NCBI RefSeq assembly: GCF_014042365.1
Contig: NZ_JACEZS010000007.1
Span: 1-64,000, forward strand
DNA from: Rugamonas fusca
GTDB taxonomy: Bacteria; Pseudomonadota; Gammaproteobacteria; Burkholderiales; Burkholderiaceae_D
Length of the DNA stretch: 64,000 nt
Direction of reading: 5' to 3'
In this document: one piece after another, positions 20,082 to 29,602 of the stretch
Position numbering within the stretch: the stretch's first letter is position 1
How the letters are laid out: every line of letters begins with the position of its first letter
Notes under the pieces: model-generated
Databases searched by the model: none
Told to the model about the DNA's origin: nothing
The model's input: only the letters and a program-made list of their open reading frames with translations
Translations under genes and position numbers: made by a program

Positions 20082-21470
20082 TTAGTGACTTTCCTTGTTA
20101 GCTTGTTGCGATCCAATCAAATGCTGCACGACCCGTTCCATCTTCATGAAGCGGGAGCCCTTGATCAATACGGTTGCATCCGGCGTGATGACGGCGTCGA
20201 GCGCCGCCAGCAGATCGCCGAACTGTTCAAAATGGCGGATGGACGCGCCCTGCATGTGGCGCGCCAGTTCGCCGGTAACGAGCACCTGTTCGATGCCCTT
20301 GCTCTGCGCGTAAGCGCCGATTTCTTCGTGAAACTCGCGGCCCTTGGTGCCCACCTCGCCCATGTCGCCCAGCACCAGGATGCGCGGTGCGGCCGCTTTC
20401 GCCAGCACGTCGATGGCCGCGCGCACGGAGTCCGGGTTGGCGTTGTAGGTATCGTCGATGACGACGGCGCCGTTGGCGGCGGCCTTTTTCTGCAGCCGGC
20501 CGGCCACGGGCGCGAACGCCTCCAGTCCAAGCCGGATGGCGGTGGCCGAGATGCCGGCCGCGTAGGCGCAGGCGGCGGCGGCCAGCGCGTTGCGCACGTT
20601 ATGTTCTCCGGCCGCCTGCAGGCGCACGAAGAACGGCGTGGCCGCCGCGTCATGGCCGATGGTGATCGTCAGTTCGCTGCCGAAGTCGCCGGCGCGGTGG
20701 GTGCAGCTGACGTCCGCCTGCGGCGCCAGGCCGAAGGTGACGGTGCGGCGCTTGCCGGCCAGTGCTTGCCAGATCGGCGTGAACTCGTCGCCATGGGGGA
20801 ACACGGCCACGCCGTCCTCGCCCAGGCTGGCCAGCACGGCGCCATTCTCGCGCGCCACGGCTTCCACCGTGTGCATGAATTCCTGGTGTTCGCGCTGGGC
20901 GTTGTTGACCATGGCGACGGTGGGTTCGGCGATGGCGGCCAGGCGCGCGATCTCACCCGGATGGTTCATGCCCAGTTCCACCACGGCGGCGCGGTGCGCC
21001 GCGTCCAGGCGGAACAGCGTGAGCGGCACGCCCACTTCGTTATTCAGGTTGCCGCGCGTGGCCAGGCGCGCGTCCTCGCCGCCGCAGGCCTCAGCCAGGA
21101 TGGAGGCGATCATTTCCTTGACGGTGGTCTTGCCGTTGCTGCCAGTGACGCCGATCACGGGCACGGCGAACTGGCGGCGCCAATAGTTGGCGATGCGGCC
21201 CAGCGCCACCAGCGTGTCCGGCACCACGATAGCCGGCAGGGTCCAGCCGTCCGGCAGGCGCTCGGCCACCACGGCCGCCACGTCCTTGGCCGCCACTTGC
21301 GGCAGGAAGTCGTGGGCGTCAAATACTTCGCCGCGCAGGGCGACGAACAGCGCGCCGGCGGCCACGTTGCGGCTGTCGGTGGAAACGCCGTCGAACGCCG
21401 TGTTGGCGGCGTCGTTGACGAGCGTGGCGCCGGGAATGGCGCTCGCGAGCTGGGCCAGCGTAGCGCGCAT
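20082..21470 (-). CDS. murF: UDP-MurNAc-tripeptide--D-Ala-D-Ala ligase MurF
   Basis: MurF completes the cytoplasmic pentapeptide by adding D-Ala-D-Ala. The 462-residue Mur ligase has the P-loop GSNGKTT (110-116), the [14 protein letters not shown] segment, [10 protein letters not shown] and [13 protein letters not shown], which are specific to MurF. Start ATG 21470 overlaps the last base of the murE stop, and the gene precedes mraY by 2 bases. No anomalies. Confidence 0.98.
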   Translation of the reverse strand: MRATLAQLASAIPGATLVNDAANTAFDGVSTDSRNVAAGALFVALRGEVFDAHDFLPQVAAKDVAAVVAERLPDGWTLPAIVVPDTLVALGRIANYWRRQFAVPVIGVTGSNGKTTVKEMIASILAEACGGEDARLATRGNLNNEVGVPLTLFRLDAAHRAAVVELGMNHPGEIARLAAIAEPTVAMVNNAQREHQEFMHTVEAVARENGAVLASLGEDGVAVFPHGDEFTPIWQALAGKRRTVTFGLAPQADVSCTHRAGDFGSELTITIGHDAAATPFFVRLQAAGEHNVRNALAAAACAYAAGISATAIRLGLEAFAPVAGRLQKKAAANGAVVIDDTYNANPDSVRAAIDVLAKAAAPRILVLGDMGEVGTKGREFHEEIGAYAQSKGIEQVLVTGELARHMQGASIRHFEQFGDLLAALDAVITPDATVLIKGSRFMKMERVVQHLIGSQQANKESH

Positions 21471-23020
21471 CAGTTCGGCCTCATCATGGTCAGGCGGGCC
21501 GACAGGGCCAGCTGGGCGTGGTCGGCATCGGAGAACGGCAGCTTCTTGCCCTTGATCTCCTGGTACGGTTCATGGCCTTTGCCGGCCAGCAGGATCACGT
21601 CCGGCTTGGCCGCGTGCTTGATGGCCAGCAGGATGGCGGCGGCGCGGTCTTCCACCGTCTGCAGCGTGGACGACGGGTGCTGCTGGTCCATGCCGGCCAC
21701 GATCTGGGCGATGATGGCGTGCGGGTCTTCGCTGCGCGGATTGTCGCTGGTGACCAGCACATGGTCGGCCGCCTGGGCGATCTTGCCCATCTGCGGGCGC
21801 TTGCCCGGATCGCGGTCGCCGCCGCAGCCGAACACGCACCACAGCTGGCCGCCGCGGTCCTGCGCCACCTGGCGCAGCGCTTGCAGGGTTTTTTCCAGCG
21901 CGTCGGGCGTGTGGGCGTAGTCGATCACCACCATCGGCGCATCCTGGCCACCCACCTGCTGCATGCGGCCGGGGGCCGGGCGCAAGGACTCGATGGCGTC
22001 CAGCGCGGCGCGCAAGCCCATGCCCTTGGCCAGCAGCGCGCCCAGCACGCCGAGCGCGTTGCTGATGTTGAAGTGGCCCACCAACTGGGTCTTGACCTGG
22101 GCGGCGCCGAGCGGGCAGTCCAGGTGGAATTCCGTGCCGGCCGTGCGGCTGCTGCGGAACTGGCTGGCGCGCAGCATCATCACGCCCGGCAGGTCGGGCA
22201 CGGTGGCCGCGTCGGCCAGCGTGTAGCCGATCACGGGAATGGCGCCGGACGGTTTGCCCCGCACATGCTCCACCAGCCGCAGGCCCATGGGGTCGTCCAG
22301 GTTGATCACGGCCGTCTTCAGGCCGGGCCAGTCGAACAGCCGGGTCTTGGCCGCCTCGTAGGCCGCCATGTCGCCGTGAAAGTCCAGGTGGTCGCGCGTG
22401 AGGTTGGTGAACACGGCCACGTCGAAGTGCATGCCGGCCACGCGGCCCTGCTCCAGGCCGATGGACGACACTTCGATCGCCAGCGACGCGGCGCCGGCGT
22501 CGCGCGCCTCGGCCAGCGTGCGGGCCAGCAGCACGGCGTCCGGCGTGGTATAGCCGGTGGCGTCGAAGGCCGCTTCGCCGCGCCCCTTGAACAGGCCCAC
22601 GCCCAGCGTGCCGACCACGGCGGCCGTCTCGCCGCCGCGCGACAGGGCCTGGCCCAGCCACACGGCGCTGGAGGTCTTGCCGTTGGTGCCCGTCACGCCC
22701 ACGGTGAACATGGCGCTGTCAGGCTGGCGGTAGCAGGCGTGCGCGATCAGGCCAGCGCGCGCCTTGAGCTGCTCGACGGTGATGTAGGGCGCGGTCCAGT
22801 CGGGATTCCACGTAAAACCGGCCGGGTCCAGCACCACCAGCGCGGCGCCTGCCTCGATGGCCGTTTCAATATAGTTGCGCCCATCGCCGGCGTCGCCGGG
22901 ATAGGCAAAGAACACATCGCCCACCTTGATGCGGCGCGAGTCGGACGCCAGCTGCGCCGTGGGCGCCAGCTTGCGGATCGCGTCGGCGATAGTCAACGGG
23001 TCGAAGGTAGCAGTCGTCAC
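21470..23020 (-). CDS. murE: UDP-MurNAc-dipeptide--meso-diaminopimelate ligase MurE
   Basis: MurE adds the third residue of the stem peptide. The P-loop is GTNGKTSS (111-118), followed by EVSSIGLEQGR, NLTRDHLDFHGDM and VVIDYAHTPDALE. DNPR at 426-429 (TSDNPRSEDP) is the motif that selects meso-diaminopimelate over lysine, as expected for a Gram-negative. 516 residues, normal length. The start at 23020 overlaps the ftsI stop by 4 bases. Confidence 0.98.
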   Translation of the reverse strand: MTTATFDPLTIADAIRKLAPTAQLASDSRRIKVGDVFFAYPGDAGDGRNYIETAIEAGAALVVLDPAGFTWNPDWTAPYITVEQLKARAGLIAHACYRQPDSAMFTVGVTGTNGKTSSAVWLGQALSRGGETAAVVGTLGVGLFKGRGEAAFDATGYTTPDAVLLARTLAEARDAGAASLAIEVSSIGLEQGRVAGMHFDVAVFTNLTRDHLDFHGDMAAYEAAKTRLFDWPGLKTAVINLDDPMGLRLVEHVRGKPSGAIPVIGYTLADAATVPDLPGVMMLRASQFRSSRTAGTEFHLDCPLGAAQVKTQLVGHFNISNALGVLGALLAKGMGLRAALDAIESLRPAPGRMQQVGGQDAPMVVIDYAHTPDALEKTLQALRQVAQDRGGQLWCVFGCGGDRDPGKRPQMGKIAQAADHVLVTSDNPRSEDPHAIIAQIVAGMDQQHPSSTLQTVEDRAAAILLAIKHAAKPDVILLAGKGHEPYQEIKGKKLPFSDADHAQLALSARLTMMRPN

Positions 23021-24792
23021 ATTTTCCCCTGTTCGGAATTCTCAGGAATGATGATATGGGTCACGGTCGAATCGGGCGTGATGTTCTTGGCGCGCAGCAC
23101 GTTGGCCGCCAGCGCGGAGAACACGGGGCCGGCCACGTCGCCGCCCACGTGCACGGCGCCACCCGGCTCGTCGATCATCACGGCGATCACGAAGCGCGGA
23201 CTGGACATGGGCGCCATGCCCACGAAATTGCCGATGTATTTGCTCTGCGAGTAGCGGCCGTTGATGACCTTTTGCGCCGTGCCGGTCTTGCCGCCCGTGC
23301 GGTAGCCGGGCACTTGCGCCTTTTCCGCCGTGCCGCCGGGCTGGGTCACCATCTCCAGCATCTCGCGCATCTCGGCCGCCGTCTGGGCGCTCACCACGCG
23401 CGTGCCCACGGGCGGCTCCGTCACCTTCTGGAACGACAGCGGGATGATGTCGCCATCGCGGGCGTAGATCATGTAGGCGCGCGCCAGCTGGATCAGCGAC
23501 ACGGAAATACCCTGGCCGAAGCTCATGTTGGCCTGCTCGATCGGGCGCCACGATTTGTAAGGACGCACGCGGCCGGCCACGGCGCCGGGGAAGCCCCACT
23601 TGGGCTGCTGGCCCAGGCCCACCTTGGTAAACATCTCCCACATTTCCTGGGGCGGCATCTGCAGCGCCATCTTCGAGGTGCCGATGTTGGACGACTTCTG
23701 GATCACCTGCTGCACCGTGATCACGCCGTGCGGGTGGGTGTCGTGCACCACCTTGTCGCCGATGGCGTAGTAACCGGGGCCGGTGTCGATCAGCGTGAGC
23801 GGCTTGACGCGCCTGGTGTCGAGCGCCAGGCCCACCGTGAACGGCTTGAGCGAGGAACCGGGTTCGAAGGTGTCCGTCATCACGCGGTTGCGCAACTGCT
23901 CGCCCGTCAGCGCGGTGCGGTCGTTGGGGTTGTAGGATGGCCAGTTGGCCAGCGCCAGCACTTCGCCCGTGTGCACGTCCAGCACCACGGCGGCGCCAGC
24001 CTTGGCCTTGAACTTCTCCACCGCGTCCTTGAGCTGGGTGAAGGCGATGTACTGGATCTTGCTGTCGATCGACAGCGTCAAGTCCTTGCCGTCGTGCGGC
24101 TCGCGGATCGATTCGATGTCCTCGACGATGTGGCCCAGGCGGTCCTTGATCACGCGCCGGCTGCCCGGCACGCCCATCAGCGTCTTCTGCTGCGCCAGTT
24201 CCATGCTCTCCTGGCCCACGTCCTCCACGTTGGTGAAGCCCACCACGTGGGTGGCTACTTCGCCCTGCGGGTAGAAGCGCTTGTATTCCTTGCGGGTCTG
24301 GATGCCTTCGATACCGAGCTTGGTGATCTGGTCGGCCACGTCCTGCTCCACCTGGCGTTTCAGGTACACGAAGCCGCGGTCCGAATCGAGTTTTTTCTGC
24401 AGCTCGGCGTCGCTCATGTCCAGCAGCTTGGCCAGCGCCTTGAGTTTTTCCGGCGGCGCTTCCTGCACGTCGTCCGGAATCGCCCAGATGGCCTTGACGG
24501 GAATCGACGAAGCGAGCACCTGGCCATCGCGGTCGGTGATCTTGCCGCGCGTGGCCGGCAGGTCCAGCGTGCGCGCGTAGCGGATCTCGCCCTGCTTTTG
24601 CAGGAACTGGGTGGACAGGCCCTGCAGCCACGCGGCGCGCGCGGCCAGCAGCGCGAAGGCGGAGAACAGCACGAACAGCACCACGCGCGAACGCCACACG
24701 GGCAGGCGCACGGCCAGCACGGGATTTTTCGAGAACGGCACCCCCTTGGAGGCCGCTACCCGGGATACGCTGGCGTTGGAGGCGCGCTTCAT
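23017..24792 (-). CDS. ftsI: Septal transpeptidase FtsI (penicillin-binding protein 3)
   Basis: FtsI cross-links septal peptidoglycan next to FtsW. From ATG 24792 it has 591 residues: cytoplasmic N-terminus, one membrane helix (about 37-55), the pedestal domain and a transpeptidase domain with the three penicillin-binding motifs S313-x-x-K316 (in PGSSLKPF), SSN (367-369) and KTGT (502-505). A longer open frame upstream overlaps ftsL and is not coding. The start overlaps the ftsL stop as ATGA, and the stop overlaps murE. Confidence 0.98.
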   Translation of the reverse strand: MKRASNASVSRVAASKGVPFSKNPVLAVRLPVWRSRVVLFVLFSAFALLAARAAWLQGLSTQFLQKQGEIRYARTLDLPATRGKITDRDGQVLASSIPVKAIWAIPDDVQEAPPEKLKALAKLLDMSDAELQKKLDSDRGFVYLKRQVEQDVADQITKLGIEGIQTRKEYKRFYPQGEVATHVVGFTNVEDVGQESMELAQQKTLMGVPGSRRVIKDRLGHIVEDIESIREPHDGKDLTLSIDSKIQYIAFTQLKDAVEKFKAKAGAAVVLDVHTGEVLALANWPSYNPNDRTALTGEQLRNRVMTDTFEPGSSLKPFTVGLALDTRRVKPLTLIDTGPGYYAIGDKVVHDTHPHGVITVQQVIQKSSNIGTSKMALQMPPQEMWEMFTKVGLGQQPKWGFPGAVAGRVRPYKSWRPIEQANMSFGQGISVSLIQLARAYMIYARDGDIIPLSFQKVTEPPVGTRVVSAQTAAEMREMLEMVTQPGGTAEKAQVPGYRTGGKTGTAQKVINGRYSQSKYIGNFVGMAPMSSPRFVIAVMIDEPGGAVHVGGDVAGPVFSALAANVLRAKNITPDSTVTHIIIPENSEQGKM

Positions 24793-25064
24793 TTGCCCTC
24801 TTCCGGCGACAGGTACTGGGTACGGTTGGCCGTCAGCGGCACCATGTTCAAATCGCCGCGCGCGATCTGCTCGATACGGGCGTGCTTGCCCAGCGTGGAC
24901 TGGTCCAGCTGCAGCTGCGCCCATTCGATGTCGAGCTGGCGCGCCTGCGACTGGCTGCGTTCCAGTTCGATGAACAGGTGGCGCGCCTGGTATTGGGCGT
25001 TAACCAGCGACAGGCCGCAAGCGACCAGCAATGCCGTCAGCACCAGGTTGATCTTGCCGCTCAT
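24789..25064 (-). CDS. ftsL: Cell division protein FtsL
   Basis: A 91-residue bitopic protein with an N-terminal membrane helix (about 4-24, [21 protein letters not shown]) and a following heptad-rich coiled-coil segment ([23 protein letters not shown] region), the form that pairs with FtsB and FtsQ. The family is weakly conserved; identification rests on size, topology and its place between rsmH and ftsI. It overlaps both neighbours by 4 bases (rsmH TGA/ATG and ftsI ATG). Confidence 0.93.
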   Translation of the reverse strand: MSGKINLVLTALLVACGLSLVNAQYQARHLFIELERSQSQARQLDIEWAQLQLDQSTLGKHARIEQIARGDLNMVPLTANRTQYLSPEEGK

Positions 25065-26026
25065 GGCGCCCCCTCCGGCAACGGCAGGCGGCGCGCCACC
25101 CGCATCACGGCGGAACGGGCGCGCGGGTTGGCGTCCACTTCGGCGTCGGACGGCTTGATCTTCGCGATCAGTTTCAGCAGCGGCTGCGGCAGGTCGACGG
25201 CGCGGATCGGCAGGCGGCGGTCCGGCTGCGGCACGTTGGCCTTGGCCGCGAAGAAGCGCTTGACCATGCGGTCTTCCAGCGAGTGGAAGCTGATGATGGC
25301 CAGGATGCCGCCCGGCGCCAGGCAATCGTAGGCTTGTTCTAGTCCGGCCTCGAGGTCTTCAAGCTCTTTATTGATGAAAATCCGGATAGCCTGAAAGGTA
25401 CGGGTGGCCGGGTCCTTGCCCTTTTCCCGAGTCTTGACCGCGCCTGCCACGATGCCGGCAAGCTGTCGTGTGCTTGAAATTGGCTCGACTGCCCGGCGAG
25501 CAACAATCGCCTTTGCAATCTGAAAAGCAAACCGTTCTTCCCCATATTCTCTGATCACCTTTTCCAGTGTCTGTTCGGATTCTGTGGCGAGCCACTCGGC
25601 CGCCGACATGCCGCGCGTGGTATCCATGCGCATGTCGAGCGGGCCATCGTTGCGGAAGCTGAAGCCGCGCGCCGCGTCGTCCACCTGCGGCGAGGAGATG
25701 CCCAGGTCGAGCAGGATGCCGTCCACCTGGCCCACGCCCCGCTCCGCGAGGGCGGCGCGCATGGTGGCGAAGCTGTCGTGCACGATGGTGAAGCGCGGGT
25801 CGGCCACCTGTGCGGCCGTGGCGATGGCTTGCGGGTCCTTGTCGAAGGCGATCAGGCGCGCGTTCGGCCCCAGGCGCGACAGGATCAGGCGGCTGTGGCC
25901 ACCGCGGCCGAAGGTACCGTCCACGACCACGCCGCCGGCGCGCGCGCCCGACAGATCGAGCGCATCGACCGCTTCGTCTAGCAGCACCGTACGATGCTGA
26001 AATTCCGGCACCGCCGTAGTCGTCAT
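25061..26026 (-). CDS. rsmH: 16S rRNA (cytosine(1402)-N4)-methyltransferase RsmH
   Basis: RsmH (MraW) methylates N4 of C1402 in 16S rRNA in the P-site region. The 321-residue protein has the SAM motif [12 protein letters not shown] (34-45), [20 protein letters not shown] and [15 protein letters not shown]. It lies 9 bases after mraZ. Bases about 25336-25590 (residues about 146-230) have clearly lower GC, near 53% by hand count against 67-77% on either side, with codons rare in the rest of the cluster (AAA, GAA, ATT, AGT types). The reading frame and motifs are intact, so this looks like a recombined allele segment and not damage. Confidence 0.98.
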   Translation of the reverse strand: MTTTAVPEFQHRTVLLDEAVDALDLSGARAGGVVVDGTFGRGGHSRLILSRLGPNARLIAFDKDPQAIATAAQVADPRFTIVHDSFATMRAALAERGVGQVDGILLDLGISSPQVDDAARGFSFRNDGPLDMRMDTTRGMSAAEWLATESEQTLEKVIREYGEERFAFQIAKAIVARRAVEPISSTRQLAGIVAGAVKTREKGKDPATRTFQAIRIFINKELEDLEAGLEQAYDCLAPGGILAIISFHSLEDRMVKRFFAAKANVPQPDRRLPIRAVDLPQPLLKLIAKIKPSDAEVDANPRARSAVMRVARRLPLPEGAP

Positions 26027-26035
26027 GGCGGGGCC

Positions 26036-26464
26036 TTAGAAAGAGAAGTTGGCGAGGACATCGGGCGTGCCGGCTTCGATCGCCTGCTGCTCTTTTTCCG
26101 CCAGTTTGGCGGCATCCCAGATTTCAAAGTGGCTGCCCATGCCGATCATCATGATCTCGCGCGACAGCCCGACGGCGTTGCGCAGTTCGGGCGAGATGAG
26201 CACGCGGCCGGCGCTGTCGAGTTCGACGTCGCAGGCATTGCCGAGGAAGATGCGTTGCCAGGCCCGGGCCGACATGGGCCAGGCGGCGATCTGTTCACGG
26301 TGGCTTTCCCACACGGGGCGGGGGAAGAACAGCAGGCAGCCGTCCGGGTGTTTGGTCAGCGTGAGTCGGCCTTCGCACTGGATGGCCAGCGCGTCACGGT
26401 GCTTGGCAGGGATGGACATCCTGCCTTTGGCATCGAGACTGATTGCGGACGCGCCTTGAAACAC
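26036..26464 (-). CDS. mraZ: Transcriptional regulator MraZ
   Basis: MraZ represses the dcw promoter in E. coli. The 142-residue protein has the two tandem AbrB-like swapped-hairpin domains (about 5-55 and 78-125) with the paired DAKGR (11-15) and DSAGR motifs that form the DNA-binding rings. The start [16 protein letters not shown] at 26464 is standard. It heads the dcw operon, and four regularly spaced GTGGG-like repeats lie 92-126 bases upstream, as expected for its own operator. Confidence 0.97.
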   Translation of the reverse strand: MFQGASAISLDAKGRMSIPAKHRDALAIQCEGRLTLTKHPDGCLLFFPRPVWESHREQIAAWPMSARAWQRIFLGNACDVELDSAGRVLISPELRNAVGLSREIMMIGMGSHFEIWDAAKLAEKEQQAIEAGTPDVLANFSF

Positions 26465-26555
26465 GGGAGTTACCTTTAGACCTCTGATAGTTTAGCAGAG
26501 TGGAAATCGCCATCCTTTGCCGCCTTTTCCCCCGCCGCTAAGTCAGGAGAAAAAT

Positions 26556-26590
26556 CCCACAAAAAGACACTTTTTCACACAGATGCCCAC
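26556..26590 (-). promoter_or_regulatory. MraZ operator: four direct repeats at 10-base spacing
   Basis: On the minus strand the sequence reads GTGGG-N5-GTGTG-N5-GTGTC-N5-GTGGG (plus strand CCCAC 26556-26560, GACAC 26566-26570, CACAC 26576-26580, CCCAC 26586-26590). Repeats of TGGG-type boxes with exactly 5-base spacers upstream of mraZ are the known E. coli MraZ target layout. Four helically phased boxes predict cooperative binding of an MraZ ring. The promoter should be close, but I see no convincing -10/-35. Confidence 0.8.
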
Positions 26591-27125
26591 TTTAGAGGAT
26601 GGAAGATGGGTGGTCAAGCGCTTTCGCCCAACCGAAACAGGGATTTTATTAATGAAATTAAGGACTTAGCGTACTTCCTTGAAGCCGGCTCGCGTAAAAA
26701 TATATTGAGAAATTAAATACTTATAGAAGATAGTGAATGTGCTACCTCATCTCTACGGGCGCTTTTCGCCGTGCCGGAAGGCAGTAAATGTTGGATGAAA
26801 ATAATTAAATTAAATGCATACAGTTGCCAAACGCCAACATCACAGTAGCAATCCGGCAACAGGCCGGATGCCGGGTCGGGACGGCCGCAGGCCGGGAGAA
26901 AAAAGTGTGATGATTGGAGAGAATGACCAGCCTGTCGCGCCTGGTGCGCATTTCGCGGATAGGAAGACCTTCAACACTGCACTATCGATACCACGGTTTA
27001 TTGCTCAACATTTCAGCGGCCGGCCACATGCCGATCATTAACTTGTATAGACAACATTGCCTGACGAGCCAACGAGCGTGCGGCGCCGGCCGCGCCACTT
27101 CCGCCATTATACGGAATCGGTGGAC
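26591..27125. other. Gene-free, A+T-rich stretch upstream of mraZ
   Basis: No convincing gene. Positions about 26640-26820 are much richer in A+T than the surroundings. Around 26850-26900 there are short GC-rich inverted repeats (CCGGCAACAGGCCGG, CGGCCGCAGGCCG). The best open frame (26814-27041, plus) has no family features. The region probably contains the upstream part of the mraZ regulatory zone and the 3' flank of the collagenase gene. Confidence 0.5.
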
Positions 27126-27155
27126 GGCCCCGCGCACCGGTGCGCGCGCGGGGCC
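27126..27155 (-). terminator. Hairpin downstream of the collagenase gene
   Basis: GGCCCCGCGC (27126-27135) pairs with GCGCGGGGCC (27146-27155) around a 10-base loop, starting 10 bases beyond the stop of the minus-strand collagenase gene. There is no clear T run, so it is a weak intrinsic terminator or a transcript-end stabiliser. Confidence 0.5.
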
Positions 27156-27164
27156 GGGATGGCC

Positions 27165-29402
27165 TCAATCGTAGGTGGCACTCAGGCTCACCCCGCTGAA
27201 CGGCTGACGCGCCCGCAGCAGGATGTAGTACCAGTGGCCGCTGACCGGCGACGCGAGCGTCACGCTCTCCGCGTTGCCGGCGCCGGCCGAGGCCATGTCA
27301 TACGAGGTGGGCGTCGGGTAGCGGTCCAGCGCCACGTACAGGTCAACGTCGCCGCCGCCGCCGCCGGTGCTCAGGCGCACATTGGTGGCGCCGGCCGGCA
27401 GGTTGATATAGGCATAGGCCTGGCTGGACGCGGCCAGGTTCACCAGCGCGCAGTTCCGGCCCAGGTAGACGGGCGAGGCGCACACGGGCAGCGCCGGCTG
27501 CGGCATGGGCGGTTCGCCGGCCGTGCTGGCGGTGGCGGCCCAGCTGGCGAATTCGTCGTCGTAGGTGGCGCCTATGCCGGCCATCATCTGCTGGTAGCTG
27601 TCGTAGTCGCCCACGCGGAACTGGCCCAGCATGGTGTCGATCACGGAGCGGTGCCGTTCGACCATGAAGCGGGTCGCCATGTAGCCCCAGCGGTAGGCGC
27701 GGTTCACGTAATCGTTCATGGCGTAGGTATTGCCGAAGATGGTGCTGAGGCGGTAGTTGCCGCCGCGGGCCATGTCGATCGCCACCTGGTTGTTATTCTT
27801 GAGCGACAGGTATTCCGCGATGCCCTCTATCCACCACACGGTGGGCTTGGCCGTGGCGGCGCCGAAATCGCCCGCCATATCGAAGCGGCCATCCAGGTAG
27901 TGCACATACTCGTGCTCCAGGTTCCACACCTGGAACACGGGCCGCAGCCAGGACGCCTCGTGGGCGATGAAGCGGGCCTGGTTGGCTGGATTGGACGGGT
28001 CGCCCTCCAGGTACATGCCGCCGTTGTTGGTGCTGATGCCGTAGATGAGGCCGGCGTATTTGCTGTAGTTGGTGTAGTCGTCGAACACCACCAGCTCCAG
28101 CGACGTGTTGTGGTCGTTGGCGACGGGGACCCGTTTGGTCTGCAGCATGGCGTGCGCGTAGCTTTCCTCGCGCGCCAGCAGGTCGCATGATTGCTGCATC
28201 TGTTCGTCCGTCATGTCCTGGGCCCGGATGTGCAGCGTAGGGCTGCAATCCTTGCGGTACTTGAGCACCGCGTCGGCCAGTTGCGTGGTGTAGTCGCAGG
28301 TACCGTACTGGGCGCAGTGGTCGTTGTCATAGAACTTGACGGCGCTGGCGGCGGCCAGCCACAGGTCGCCGTCCGGCCCCGTCATGCTGCTGCTGGCCAG
28401 CGTGGCCTGCACCATGGGCTGCACGCCCGCCTTCAGGTCCGCATACTGCATGAAGCGGAACGCTTCGTTGGCCGTGTCGTTGAGCTGGTAGCCGATGGCG
28501 CTGCCCAGCAAGTCAGCCTTGTTCCCGCTGACGAAGTTGTACAGCGCGGTGGGATAACTGAGGTCACCGCGCAGCAGGGCCTGGCCGTCGGGCCGGCCGT
28601 GCGCGTAGAACAGCACCGTGAGTACGCCCGTGTAGCCGTTGGCGGCTGTGGCCTCGCGCAGGCCGTCGGCCGCCTTGGGCCGGGCCGCCGTGTTGGTGTA
28701 GCGCTGCACCAACGCCTTCATGCTGGGCAGGAAATAAGCCTCGTCATGCATGTTGGTGATCAGCTTGAGCACTTCACCGGCCGTGCTGGTGGCCGCGCTG
28801 TTGGGGCGGAACAGCGCGCTGCCGTCCGTGAGCTGGCGCAGCGGCGCGCGCAATGTGCGCGTCAAGGTGGCGGCCGGCGCGGGAATGGCGCCGCCTTCGG
28901 CCTGGTAATAGCCGGCGCGCAGGTACAGCGTCAGGTTCACCAGCGCCATGTTGGCCGCGCTGTAGCTGGCCGCCTCCTGCGCGAAGCGGGCGGCCACGGC
29001 ACCGAAGTTGGCGCCCGAATAGATGCGCGCGGCCAGCTCCGGCGCGGCCGCGAACAGGCCGTAGGTGCATTCATAGTTCGGCAGGCTGACCAGGTAATCG
29101 GCCAGCGCCGCGCCGCTGTAGCCGGCCAGCTTGTTCATGTCGCCGCAGTCGTCGGCCAGCGGCGCGGCCACACTGTTGCGCTGGTGCCGGGGCAGCAGGT
29201 CGTTGCGGGGCCGGCTCGATGGCGGCAGGTTGTAGCGCGATTGCTCGGCCGATGGCGGCAGGCTTTGCCGCTGGTGCGGCATGGGCGCCTGCTTGAGACT
29301 GTCCTGCTCGCCGGCCGGCGGCGTGGCCGCGCGCGCGGGCAAGGTACTCAGGCAAACGGCCGCCACGCCGGCCAGGCACAGGGTTTTGCGGGAAAAAGAC
29401 AT
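27165..29402 (-). CDS. Secreted M9-type collagenase (gluzincin) with C-terminal PPC domain
   Basis: A 745-residue extracellular metalloprotease. It has a Sec signal peptide (about 1-26, cut near ARA-ATPP), an M9 N-terminal activator-like helical domain (about 80-380), the peptidase domain with zinc motif HEYVH (497-501) and the downstream glutamate in WWIEGIAEY, and a last ~95-residue PPC (pre-peptidase C-terminal) domain with SxGGGGGDVDLYV. M9 enzymes degrade collagen or gelatin; true substrate unknown. ATG 29402 is preceded by AAAAGGAG with 8-base spacing, better than the GTG three codons earlier. It follows the PAS-AraC regulator gene on the same strand after 200 bases. Confidence 0.88.
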   Translation of the reverse strand: MSFSRKTLCLAGVAAVCLSTLPARAATPPAGEQDSLKQAPMPHQRQSLPPSAEQSRYNLPPSSRPRNDLLPRHQRNSVAAPLADDCGDMNKLAGYSGAALADYLVSLPNYECTYGLFAAAPELAARIYSGANFGAVAARFAQEAASYSAANMALVNLTLYLRAGYYQAEGGAIPAPAATLTRTLRAPLRQLTDGSALFRPNSAATSTAGEVLKLITNMHDEAYFLPSMKALVQRYTNTAARPKAADGLREATAANGYTGVLTVLFYAHGRPDGQALLRGDLSYPTALYNFVSGNKADLLGSAIGYQLNDTANEAFRFMQYADLKAGVQPMVQATLASSSMTGPDGDLWLAAASAVKFYDNDHCAQYGTCDYTTQLADAVLKYRKDCSPTLHIRAQDMTDEQMQQSCDLLAREESYAHAMLQTKRVPVANDHNTSLELVVFDDYTNYSKYAGLIYGISTNNGGMYLEGDPSNPANQARFIAHEASWLRPVFQVWNLEHEYVHYLDGRFDMAGDFGAATAKPTVWWIEGIAEYLSLKNNNQVAIDMARGGNYRLSTIFGNTYAMNDYVNRAYRWGYMATRFMVERHRSVIDTMLGQFRVGDYDSYQQMMAGIGATYDDEFASWAATASTAGEPPMPQPALPVCASPVYLGRNCALVNLAASSQAYAYINLPAGATNVRLSTGGGGGDVDLYVALDRYPTPTSYDMASAGAGNAESVTLASPVSGHWYYILLRARQPFSGVSLSATYD

Positions 29403-29602
29403 GTCTAGCACTCCTTTTCAGGTTGTCGCTTATCGTTGGGTGGGATGGCGCCCGCCGGATCGCGGGGGCAGGGAAATACTATCCCGATAAGATTGCCTGA
29501 TTTGCATTCGCGGGCATGCGCAGCGGCGGTTCGCTACATTTAGACGGGACGGCTGGAGGGAACGGCACAGCCACGGTGCCGGGACGGGCGGAAAAGCGAC
29601 AA

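Noticed and set aside
26814..27041. 75-codon frame upstream of mraZ.
   Set aside because: No ribosome site, no similarity, low-complexity composition; treated as non-coding.
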